A stretch of DNA of 64,000 nucleotides from Hallerella sp963656065 (GTDB taxonomy: Bacteria; Fibrobacterota; Fibrobacteria; Fibrobacterales; Fibrobacteraceae). The position numbers and the translations under genes are program-made. The number at the start of each line of letters is the position of its first letter. Position 1 is the stretch's first letter. This document shows, one piece after another, positions 1-7,226 of the stretch. The notes below the pieces were generated by a model that saw only the letters and a list, made by a program, of their open reading frames with translations, was not told where the DNA came from and did no database searches. The DNA is taken from positions 248,001 through 312,000 of the forward strand of contig CAVKGV010000001.1 in NCBI GenBank assembly GCA_963656065.1, written 5' to 3'.

Positions 1-722
1 TCCGCAATTTCACGGATATTGTTCAAGCCTTCCTCGTTTTCAATCTTTGCGATAATCCGCGCCTTGGAATTCAGGCTTTCCAGATATCTGCGAATTTCCT
101 GCACCTCGCTTGCGTAACTCACAAAACTGGCCGCGATAAAATCCACGTTCTGCTCCACGCCGAACTTGATATCCATCTTGTCCTGTTCGCTCATGATGGG
201 AAGTCCCGCATGGAGGCCTATCAGGTTCACGTTTTTCTTGCTCGAAATTTCGCCGGAATTTTTCGATACCGCATAGACCGTAAAGCCGTCCGTATCTTCG
301 ACTTCAAGTTCCAAAAGACCGTCCGCGACCAAGATTCTGTTTCCCTTCTCGATTCGCTGCGGAAGCGCGCTCCACGAAACGGAAAGCCGCGCCGGTTCAT
401 TTTCCGTCGCAGCACAAGTCTCCGCGCCGTCAACCGTGACGCATACCCTGTCCCCTTTACGAATTAGGACGGGGAGATTTCCCGGCGTATTCCCCGTGCG
501 AATTTCCGGACCCTTCGTATCGAGCATCAGCGCAATCGGACGGTTTAGCGCAGACGATACGCGTTTCACGCGCTCCATCGCTTCTAGGTGGGTTTCGTGC
601 GTTCCATGCGAAAAATTAAAGCGGGCAACATTCATCCCGGCGACAATCAGGCGGGAAACGATTTCATCATTCGCCGTCGTCGGACCCATTGAACAAACTA
701 TCTTCGTCTTGTGCGTAAACAT
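1..722 (-). CDS. pyk: pyruvate kinase, N-terminal part (cut by window start)
   Basis: Catalyses the last glycolytic step, phosphoenolpyruvate + ADP to pyruvate + ATP, in the cytosol. About 240 N-terminal residues are visible and the rest lies beyond base 1. The protein opens with TKIVCSMGPTT, the standard pyruvate kinase start, followed by the substrate loop NVARFNFSHGTHETH and by LDTKGPEIRTG. The B-domain stretch and the start of the second half of the barrel (DKMDIKFGVEQNVDFIAASFV region) follow. The ATG at 722 is preceded by GGAG at a normal distance. Its pyruvate would feed the ferredoxin oxidoreductase encoded at 45-49 kb. No lesion is visible. Confidence 0.95.
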   Translation of the reverse strand, partial: MFTHKTKIVCSMGPTTANDEIVSRLIVAGMNVARFNFSHGTHETHLEAMERVKRVSSALNRPIALMLDTKGPEIRTGNTPGNLPVLIRKGDRVCVTVDGAETCAATENEPARLSVSWSALPQRIEKGNRILVADGLLELEVEDTDGFTVYAVSKNSGEISSKKNVNLIGLHAGLPIMSEQDKMDIKFGVEQNVDFIAASFVSYASEVQEIRRYLESLNSKARIIAKIENEEGLNNIREIA

Positions 723-940
723 AAAGTCTCCTATTGAAACGATAAAAAAAAAGCCGTTCAAATCCAATGGAAAGCCATCACTTTTCAGTGACATTTTTGT
801 AACGGACATTTTCACCGCAAACAATTTTGTACCGGACAATCAAAAGCCGTTTATTTTTACGTTCTCTTCACTTTCAATTAAAATCTAGGTTCTGATAATT
901 TGACATTGCCTGTCGATGCTTTTTCGCCAACCTTGCAACC
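723..940. other. pyk upstream region, no gene seen
   Basis: AT-rich stretch between pyruvate kinase and the first repeat tract. It must hold the pyk promoter, but I cannot single out a convincing -35/-10 pair. A small inverted repeat (TCACT-TTTC-AGTGA) lies near 778-792. No open frame with a ribosome-binding site is visible. Confidence 0.4.
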
Positions 941-1180
941 ACCCTGTCATTCTGAGCGAAGCGATCGAATCAGCCTCGCTGAGTCAGAACCGAAAATGGA
1001 GTGACGTCGAAGACGAACGTTCTACTGTCATCCTGGAGCGGAGCGATAGGATCCATTTCAAAAGAAACGCTGAAAATGGATTCTATCACTCTTCGGGAGT
1101 TCCAAAATGACGGTGAACGAAAACGATTCGCGCCACGGACAACTCCACTCTCCACATTCCACACTCAAAGCTTAAACGTC
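941..1180. repeat. dispersed repeat tract 1 (palindromic unit 1027-1111)
   Basis: Composite intergenic repeat. The clearest unit, 1027-1111, begins GTCATCCTGGAGCGGAGCGA and ends with an imperfect reverse complement (GATTCTATC ... TTCCAAAATGAC), so it could fold into a long hairpin. A diverged half unit (GTCATTCTGAGCGAAGCGAT) lies at about 951-975, and the tract ends with the CCACTCTCCACATTCCAC and CTTAAACGTCCGCAGA modules. The same modules recur near 9.2, 18.5-19.4, 24.2-24.6 and 50.3 kb. No coding potential. Confidence 0.75.
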
Positions 1181-1193
1181 CGCAGACCATTCC

Positions 1194-2072
1194 CTATTCC
1201 CTACTCCCTAATCTACCAATCATGCGCATTTGGAGTACGATGGGAAGGACGATTAGCGCAAATCCGGCGACAAACGCAGGACTCCACTCGCGAAATTCCC
1301 CGAAGAAAATCGCCGCATAGAAAATGCTGTAGAGCGGTTCGAGGCAGAACGATAGACTCACCGCAAAAGGCGAAAAAACTTGCAGACACTGGATTTGTAA
1401 AAATTGCAGCCATACGGTGCACAGGACGGCGAACACAAAAAGTTTCGCCATATCGGAAAAATTTGGAACGGGAACGTCTGGAATTTGCAAAAAGACGAGA
1501 TAAAACGGAAGAATTACGCTCGCAAGGATCGATCCTCCGGCGAGTTCCCCGAGCAGCATCGTCGATGCGGAATAGTTCTTTCCAACGCGCTTGTTCAGGA
1601 TATTGAAAAGAGAAAGGCCGATAGCACAAAGGATTCCGGCGACGATTCCCAGGCGATATTCAAAATCAAACGAAAAGATGAGCGCCACGCCGACGAGCGC
1701 CAAAATTCCGAAAAGCAATTCCCTGGCGGAAAATTTCTGGCGAGAAAGGACCGGGCCGAGAATCGCCGTGAAGAAACTTGCCGAGGATAAACAAATCACG
1801 CCAACGGAAATATTCGATAGTTTGATGCTTGCGTAAAAAAGAAACCAATGAACAGCGAGAACGGCGCCGACCGATCCGATTTTCAAAAAATCCCGCAAGG
1901 AAAAATTTCTAGACCTGTGGGTACATACAAAGTAAAGCGCACACACAACGAAGGAAAAGAGAAGACGATACCAGACCAGCGGAACCGCATCGATGGAGAT
2001 CCACTTTCCGAAGACGCCCGTCGTCCCGGCTAGCGCAACGGCAAAATGCAGCTTGAGAATTTCTTTTCCCAT
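1194..2072 (-). CDS. EamA/DMT-family transporter
   Basis: Inner-membrane protein of 292 residues, the usual length for a drug/metabolite-transporter superfamily exporter. It contains about ten hydrophobic helices in two repeated halves (roughly residues 8-140 and 148-285). The phrase TTGVFGKWI near the N-terminus and FCLEPLYSIFYAAIFFGE near the C-terminus are typical of EamA repeats. Substrate cannot be told from sequence; relatives export amino acids, purines or other small metabolites. The gene stands alone, downstream of the terminator at 2081-2113, and its stop lies next to repeat tract 1. No strong Shine-Dalgarno precedes the ATG, so the start is moderately sure. Confidence 0.85.
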   Translation of the reverse strand: MGKEILKLHFAVALAGTTGVFGKWISIDAVPLVWYRLLFSFVVCALYFVCTHRSRNFSLRDFLKIGSVGAVLAVHWFLFYASIKLSNISVGVICLSSASFFTAILGPVLSRQKFSARELLFGILALVGVALIFSFDFEYRLGIVAGILCAIGLSLFNILNKRVGKNYSASTMLLGELAGGSILASVILPFYLVFLQIPDVPVPNFSDMAKLFVFAVLCTVWLQFLQIQCLQVFSPFAVSLSFCLEPLYSIFYAAIFFGEFREWSPAFVAGFALIVLPIVLQMRMIGRLGSRE

Positions 2073-2080
2073 GGGAAGTC

Positions 2081-2113
2081 AAGTAAAAAGGAAAACGCCC
2101 CCGGCAGGGGGCG
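2081..2113 (-). terminator. rho-independent terminator of the outer-membrane protein gene
   Basis: Perfect hairpin, GCCCCC-TGCC-GGGGGC on the minus strand (2097-2112), followed by a T-rich run (2081-2095). It lies 23 bases past the stop of the 2136-3689 gene. Confidence 0.85.
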
Positions 2114-2135
2114 CGTGAAAATTTTTCATTCTAAG

Positions 2136-3689
2136 CTAGTTGATTTTTCCAATCAGGTTTCCGTTGAACTCGAAGTCGCGGGATGTGCCGTAGCTGTGCG
2201 CACCGAACGAAAGCGTGAACCGCTTCGAAAGAGGCTTTTCGATATAGAATGCGGCGAGAACATCCTTGATGTGCTTCTTGTCCTTGTCCGCGTATTCCGT
2301 TTCCTGACGGTCGTGAATGTATTCCGCTTCGAGGATGATGCGGTAATCGCGCGGCGTGAAAAGGAGACCTCCGGTGATAGGAGCGACCATGTCAATCGAA
2401 CGCGTATGCTTCCTGCCGTTTGCGTCGCGATAAGTTTCTTCGGCATCGATTCCCATGAGAGCGCCTTCGAGGAAGAGGTAGGCGAGACCGCTCACGATCG
2501 GCGTCTTGCCCTGGAGAGAAATCGTATGGCGGACATCCGTATCGTCATCGTGAATCAGATCAAAGACATTCGTGCGGTATCCGAGATCGAGGTTCAGGAA
2601 TTCAATGCCGGAAAGATCGTGGAAACGGAACATCAAGCGGAGATCGCCCGTGTTGAGATTCGGGGTCGTGCTGATGAAAGCCACATCCATCGTCATCGTT
2701 TCGGTCGGCGTGAGGGTGAACTGCAAAGCGTTTTCGCTGTTCGTGCCGGACTTGAATCCGTGGTAGTAGCCATCGACGTAGTTTCCGAAATAGTCACCGT
2801 TTTTCTGCGTGAATTCCCAACGTCCGAGCTTGAACGCCAGATATTTCGTGTGCTGTTCCGCCCAGGCTTCGTGAATTTCAAAGAGATCGCGATATTCATA
2901 GGAATCGGACGTATCGCCGTTTGCCGTGCGATGCGCATGATACTGGTTGTCCATCAGATCGCCCGGATACATCCAGACAAGGATCCGACCGTTGAAGTCA
3001 TTCGAATGGGTTTCGAGTCCGAGGTTCGCACGTCCCCACCATTCCTCGAAATTGTCGCTGTTCTTGTCGTCTTCGCTTGTCCAGAGAACCTTGCCCGCCT
3101 GGATTTCGAAGCTCGCGTTGATGTCAAAGACAAACTCGCCGGCCTTGAAAAGCGGTTCCTTTTTCACCTTTTTCTTTTCTTCGGTTCCGACGGCAGCCAT
3201 GGAATAGTCTTCGGCGGGAGCCTTCGGAGAGGAAACAGCCTTAGCCGTATCGACAGCCGCGACTTTAGCCGTATCGGCAACTACGGCCTTGGCCGTGTCC
3301 GCTGTGGCAACTTCGGTGGAGGCGTTTTGTTCTGCGAGAGGAGCGGCGGTGACTGCGGCGGAATCCGTTTTCGGAAGAGCGGTTTCAGCCGTGTCCGCAG
3401 CGACAGCCTTTGCGGTCGTGTCCGCGGAGGCGACCGCGGCAGTATCCTTTATCGCCGCTGTTTCAAGGGGAGTGTCGGTCTTTGCCGTATCGGCGGCGAC
3501 CGGTTTTGCTTCGTTTTGCGCCGGAAGCGCCGCGGCGGAATCTACCGGAGAGGCTTTTACGGCGGAATCGACACTGGCGGAAGCAGGCGTGGCCTGGACT
3601 TTTGCCGTATCGACTGCACTCGCTTCCGGAGCGGCTTGTGCGAACAGCGCAGTCGCCATAGCAAGAGATGCAAATAGAACTTTATTCAT
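2136..3689 (-). CDS. outer-membrane protein with Ala/Asp/Thr-rich repeat linker
   Basis: 517 residues. The start at 3689 is chosen because AAGGAG sits six bases upstream and gives a clean signal peptide (MNKVLFASLAMATALFAQA); the frame could begin six codons earlier but without a site. Residues about 20-150 are a low-complexity linker with around ten copies of a D-T/S-A core (VDTAK, ADTAK, VDSA). After a lysine-rich break (KKKVKKE) the rest alternates short polar/hydrophobic strands with many aromatic residues (RILVWMYPGDLMDN, YRIILEAEYIHDR), as expected of a beta-barrel, and ends in a strand. No named family recognised. A porin-like or structural envelope role, with the linker crossing the periplasm or binding peptidoglycan, is inference. 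Confidence 0.75.
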   Translation of the reverse strand: MNKVLFASLAMATALFAQAAPEASAVDTAKVQATPASASVDSAVKASPVDSAAALPAQNEAKPVAADTAKTDTPLETAAIKDTAAVASADTTAKAVAADTAETALPKTDSAAVTAAPLAEQNASTEVATADTAKAVVADTAKVAAVDTAKAVSSPKAPAEDYSMAAVGTEEKKKVKKEPLFKAGEFVFDINASFEIQAGKVLWTSEDDKNSDNFEEWWGRANLGLETHSNDFNGRILVWMYPGDLMDNQYHAHRTANGDTSDSYEYRDLFEIHEAWAEQHTKYLAFKLGRWEFTQKNGDYFGNYVDGYYHGFKSGTNSENALQFTLTPTETMTMDVAFISTTPNLNTGDLRLMFRFHDLSGIEFLNLDLGYRTNVFDLIHDDDTDVRHTISLQGKTPIVSGLAYLFLEGALMGIDAEETYRDANGRKHTRSIDMVAPITGGLLFTPRDYRIILEAEYIHDRQETEYADKDKKHIKDVLAAFYIEKPLSKRFTLSFGAHSYGTSRDFEFNGNLIGKIN

Positions 3690-3762
3690 CTGGTACTCCT
3701 TATCCATGAAATATTCATTAGCAATAATAACAAAAAAGGAATCGCTTTGTTAAATTTTATTT

Positions 3763-4197
3763 ATGAACCGCGTTGAAAATTCCCGAATCCTTTTTTTGGA
3801 CGAAAAGCCTATCCGTCGCCTGCTGGAGTTCCGGTCGGAATTCTACCCGGTGATGCTCCGGATTCTCGACATCGTCTATGCGCGCGGGATCCAGATGGTC
3901 GCGTCCCCGGTTTCCCTGGCGAACATTTCCCACCGGGCCTATGCAAAGGGCGAACCGGTCCTTGCCCGCGAATACAAAGAATTTTTCACGAGGAGTTCGC
4001 AGCTCTTGCTCCGCGAAGTGGATGCGGAAGTCGCCGAAGTTTCGGCAAAGTTCCGGGCGGAAAGGGCTTTGGATTTCGAGGAATCCCTGCAAATGGCGAC
4101 AGCCTACGTATGCGGAGCGGATCTCGTTCTTTCGGAGAACCCTTCGTTTAAAGAGCTAGGCGATATGAACGTCGTCCTCCTTTCGGAGCTCACCTGA
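3763..4197 (+). CDS. PIN-like domain protein, acidic residues degenerate
   Basis: 144 residues with the outline of a PIN (VapC-like) ribonuclease: an N-terminal FLDEKPIRRLL strand-helix, a central SPVSLANIS helix, and a C-terminal LQMATAYVCGADLVLSENPSF motif resembling the family pattern of a helix, GAD and an acidic strand end. The usual acidic set is only partly kept. The first Asp is present, the second position is Asn, the third reads Glu, and the last is SEN instead of TND. Catalysis is therefore doubtful. No antitoxin lies beside it; the divergent neighbour is the outer-membrane protein and gatB follows 44 bases later. The Shine-Dalgarno is poor. Confidence 0.6.
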   Translation: MNRVENSRILFLDEKPIRRLLEFRSEFYPVMLRILDIVYARGIQMVASPVSLANISHRAYAKGEPVLAREYKEFFTRSSQLLLREVDAEVAEVSAKFRAERALDFEESLQMATAYVCGADLVLSENPSFKELGDMNVVLLSELT

Positions 4198-4241
4198 ATA
4201 TTTGCTAGATTTTCCTTGTAACAAGTTCTGGAGTTTTTGCC

Positions 4242-5696
4242 ATGTCCAAGTATTATCCCGTAATCGGTCTTGAAATCCACTGCCAGCTAGCGACAAGGAC
4301 GAAGATGTTCTGCGGTTGCGAAGTCGAGGTGAACACCAGCCCGAACAAGCATGTCTGCCCGGTATGTCTGGGCTTTCCGGGAGCGATGCCCGTTCCGAAC
4401 AAAAAGGCTGTGGAATATGCGATTCGCCTTGGACTTGCCCTGCACTGCGAAATCGACCTGAACGCGATGTGGACCCGCAAAAACTATTTCTACCCCGATC
4501 TGCCGAAAGGCTACCAGATTACGCAGACGGGCGGACTTCCGATTTATGACCACCCGATTTGCAAGAAAGGTTGGCTTGAAATCACGCGCTCCGACGGAAC
4601 CGTCCGGCGGATAGGCATCACGCGAATCCACATGGAAGAAGACGCGGGGAAGCTTGTCCACGACATGAGCCCGACCGGCAGCCATTTCGACGCGAACCGT
4701 TGCGGAACGCCGCTTTGCGAAATCGTGACCGAACCGGATATCCGCAGCCCGGAAGAAGCCGTCCTCACGTTTAAGAAAATCAAGCAGATTCTCGAATACA
4801 CGGGAGTTTCCCATGCGAACATGGAAAACGGAAACATCCGCTGCGACGGGAACATTTCCATCCGTCCGAGCGAGGACGCCCCGTTTGGAACGCGCGCCGA
4901 AATCAAGAACCTGAACAGTTTCACGAACCTTGAAAAGGCGCTGACTGCGGAAATGCTCCTCCAGACCGTGACTCTCGACGCGGGCAAGGAAGTCATGCAG
5001 TGCACGAAGCGCTACGACCCGAACGCGGACAAGACGTCCGTCATCCGTTCGAAGGAAGACGCGCCCGACTACAAGTATTTCCCAGAGCCCGACATGGTGC
5101 GCCTGGTGACCGACCCGGCCTTTGTCGAGGAAATTCGCCGGACTCTTCCGGAACTTCCGGACGCCCGCTTTGCACGATTCATCAAGGATTACAAGCTTAC
5201 GGAATACGATGCGCAAGTCCTGACCGACGAAATCCAGGTGAGCAACTGGTTTGATTCCGCGGCGAAAACATGCAAGAACCCGAAGATTCTCGCGAACTGG
5301 GTCATCACGGAACTTCTCCGTGAAGTCAAGGAACTGGAAGGCGGATTCGACGCCATCAAGGTCAAGCCCGAACATCTTTCCCGGCTGGTGAACCTCATCG
5401 AGGACGGCACCATCAACGGGAAAATCGCGAAGCAGGTCTTTGCGGACATGTTCGAAACCGGAAAGGAACCGGATGCGATAGTCAAGGAAAAAGGGCTCGT
5501 GCAGATTACGGATACGGGAGCAATCGAAAAGGTCGTGCGGGACGTCATCGCGAAAAATGCGCAGCAATTTGCCGAATTCAAAGGCGGAAAAGTCGCACTC
5601 AAAGGTTTCTTTGTCGGACAGGTCATGAAAAATTCCGGCGGCAAGGCGAACCCGAAAATCGTAAACCAGCTTTTGGACCAGATTGCGAAGGAATAA
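4242..5696 (+). CDS. gatB: Asp-tRNA(Asn)/Glu-tRNA(Gln) amidotransferase subunit B
   Basis: 484 residues, full family length. Subunit B of GatCAB binds misacylated Glu-tRNA(Gln) or Asp-tRNA(Asn), activates it with ATP and receives ammonia from GatA. Visible features are YPVIGLEIHCQL at the start, the zinc-ligand cysteines (FCGCEV, VCPVCLG), YFYPDLPKGYQITQ, HMEEDAGK, and a C-terminal YqeY-like tail ending NPKIVNQLLDQI. GGAG precedes the ATG. gatA and gatC are not in the window. Because glnS is present at 21-23 kb, Gln-tRNA can also be made directly, so the main role here is probably Asn-tRNA formation; this is inference. Confidence 0.97.
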   Translation: MSKYYPVIGLEIHCQLATRTKMFCGCEVEVNTSPNKHVCPVCLGFPGAMPVPNKKAVEYAIRLGLALHCEIDLNAMWTRKNYFYPDLPKGYQITQTGGLPIYDHPICKKGWLEITRSDGTVRRIGITRIHMEEDAGKLVHDMSPTGSHFDANRCGTPLCEIVTEPDIRSPEEAVLTFKKIKQILEYTGVSHANMENGNIRCDGNISIRPSEDAPFGTRAEIKNLNSFTNLEKALTAEMLLQTVTLDAGKEVMQCTKRYDPNADKTSVIRSKEDAPDYKYFPEPDMVRLVTDPAFVEEIRRTLPELPDARFARFIKDYKLTEYDAQVLTDEIQVSNWFDSAAKTCKNPKILANWVITELLREVKELEGGFDAIKVKPEHLSRLVNLIEDGTINGKIAKQVFADMFETGKEPDAIVKEKGLVQITDTGAIEKVVRDVIAKNAQQFAEFKGGKVALKGFFVGQVMKNSGGKANPKIVNQLLDQIAKE

Positions 5697-6051
5697 GTCC
5701 AATTCGCAGGCTCGTTCTAGGAGCTTCTTTCAGGGCGTTTCCGCGGGAAGCGTCCTTGTTTTGCTATTCCTGTTTCTCGGAAATGTTTCTGAAGCTTTCG
5801 CGGCAGACACCTATGACTCGATGTACGTGAACACGCTGAACATGTCCGACGCCGAAGCGGCCGCGGTCTATGGAGTCGATTCGGTGCAGGTCGAAGTGAA
5901 ACCCACCCGCGAAGAACTTCACGAAGTAATGGAACCGGAATACGTGATGCGGGAATACGACCACCGCCAACAGCTGATCGTGGGATCGGTCGTGATGCTT
6001 TGCATTGCGCTAGCGATGGTGATGATGAACAACTACAACCCGATGCGTTAA
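5683..6051 (+). CDS. small two-helix membrane protein
   Basis: 122 residues, unknown family. It starts with TTG at 5683, inside the last codons of gatB (14-base overlap), so translation may be coupled. The alternative is a later, less favourable start. A basic N-terminus is followed by a long hydrophobic helix (VLVLLFLFLGNVSEAFA) that looks like a signal peptide or anchor. Then comes an acidic periplasmic stretch (EVKPTREELHEVMEPE) and a second transmembrane helix near the C-terminus (LIVGSVVMLCIALAMVMM). Its stop overlaps the stop of convergent hflX. No function can be assigned. Confidence 0.6.
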   Translation: MRRNKSNSQARSRSFFQGVSAGSVLVLLFLFLGNVSEAFAADTYDSMYVNTLNMSDAEAAAVYGVDSVQVEVKPTREELHEVMEPEYVMREYDHRQQLIVGSVVMLCIALAMVMMNNYNPMR

Positions 6052-7178
6052 TTTGTACGCATCTTACCGGATTCTTCCCACTTGAGCATTTTACGGATGA
6101 TCGCTTGCTTTAGCGATTCCATCCCGATATTTTCCTTGGCGCTGACCTGGAGAGCTTCCGGAAAATGGTTGAAAAGTTCCGTCCGGCGTTCGGGCGTTGC
6201 CGATTCCGCCTTGTTGAAAACGATAATCCGGGGAATCTCGGAGTCGATCAGCCCATCAAGAATCTTGTGCGAAATTTCCAGATGTTCCGCATAATCGCTC
6301 GCCGTCGCATCGACGACGTTCAAAATGAGATTGGCATTGCTTGCCGCGCCGAGCGTACTTTTGAAAGTGGCTAGCAGGTGCGGAGGAAGCTTCCGGATAA
6401 ATCCCACCGTATCCGAGAGCAAGATGAACTTTCCGTCTCCGACGTAGAGCTTTCTCATGGTGCTGTCGAGAGTGGCGAACAGCTGGTCCTTGACATAGAC
6501 GTTGCTCTTGGTGAGACGGTTCGTGAGCGTGCTCTTCCCCGCGTTCGTATAGCCGACGATGCCGACCTGGAAAATTTCCGAACGGCGCATCGCTTGGCGT
6601 TCCCGCGCATCTTCGATTTTTTCAAGCTTCTTTTTCAGTTCCTGGATTTTCCTGCGGATGATTCGCCGGTCCGTTTCGAGCTGGGTTTCGCCGGGACCGT
6701 TCATGCCGATGCCACGCCCGCCGGCCTGTCTCGAAAGGTGCGTCCAGGCGTGGGTAAGGCGAGGAACAAGATATTCGAGCTGGGCGACTTCGACCATCAG
6801 GCGGCTTTCCGCAGTTATCGCATGTTTTGCGAAGATATCGAGGATGATGCCCGTCCTGTCTAGGACCTTGATTCCCGGAAGCCGTTCTTCTAGGTTGCGG
6901 ACCTGCGAACCGGAAAGGTCCTCGTCGAAGATGACAAGCCCCGCCGCATTTTCTTCTAATGCGTTTTTAATTTCGGAAACTTTTCCTTCGCCGATGAGAG
7001 TCGCCGGATTGAACGCCTGGACGCGTTGCAAGAATGTCCGCATGACGACCGCTCCGGCGGTCTCCGCGAGACGCTTCAGTTCTTCGAGATGTTCTTCGGC
7101 GGCGGACCTTCGCACTTTTGGCGTGACGATACCTACCAGGATAGCTTTTTCCTTAGAGGTCTGTTGCTGCATGGCCAT
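6048..7178 (-). CDS. hflX: ribosome-associated GTPase HflX
   Basis: 376 residues. HflX is a GTPase that splits stalled 70S ribosomes, notably under heat stress. The N-terminal HflX domain has the GXGK-type phrase ATLIGEGKVSEI and the glycine-rich linker GGRGIGMNGPGETQLETDRR. A helical segment follows, then the G domain with G1 GYTNAGKSTL, G3 DTVGFI and G4 FNKAE. The start at 7178 (MAMQQQ) matches homologues; the frame runs 182 codons further upstream, but that part overlaps the divergent GGDEF-EAL gene and lacks family similarity. A second ATG at 7172 is possible. Only 48 bases separate it from the divergent gene, so promoters must be close together. Confidence 0.95.
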   Translation of the reverse strand: MAMQQQTSKEKAILVGIVTPKVRRSAAEEHLEELKRLAETAGAVVMRTFLQRVQAFNPATLIGEGKVSEIKNALEENAAGLVIFDEDLSGSQVRNLEERLPGIKVLDRTGIILDIFAKHAITAESRLMVEVAQLEYLVPRLTHAWTHLSRQAGGRGIGMNGPGETQLETDRRIIRRKIQELKKKLEKIEDARERQAMRRSEIFQVGIVGYTNAGKSTLTNRLTKSNVYVKDQLFATLDSTMRKLYVGDGKFILLSDTVGFIRKLPPHLLATFKSTLGAASNANLILNVVDATASDYAEHLEISHKILDGLIDSEIPRIIVFNKAESATPERRTELFNHFPEALQVSAKENIGMESLKQAIIRKMLKWEESGKMRTN

Positions 7179-7226
7179 AATATATATATTAGGCTTGCTG
7201 CGATTTTTTTGCTCGGAGAATTTTTC

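Noticed and set aside
2046..3677. 543-codon open frame antisense to the outer-membrane protein
   Set aside because: The opposite strand has a signal peptide, a strong ribosome site and a terminator; the antisense protein is Gly/Arg low complexity mirroring the repeat linker.
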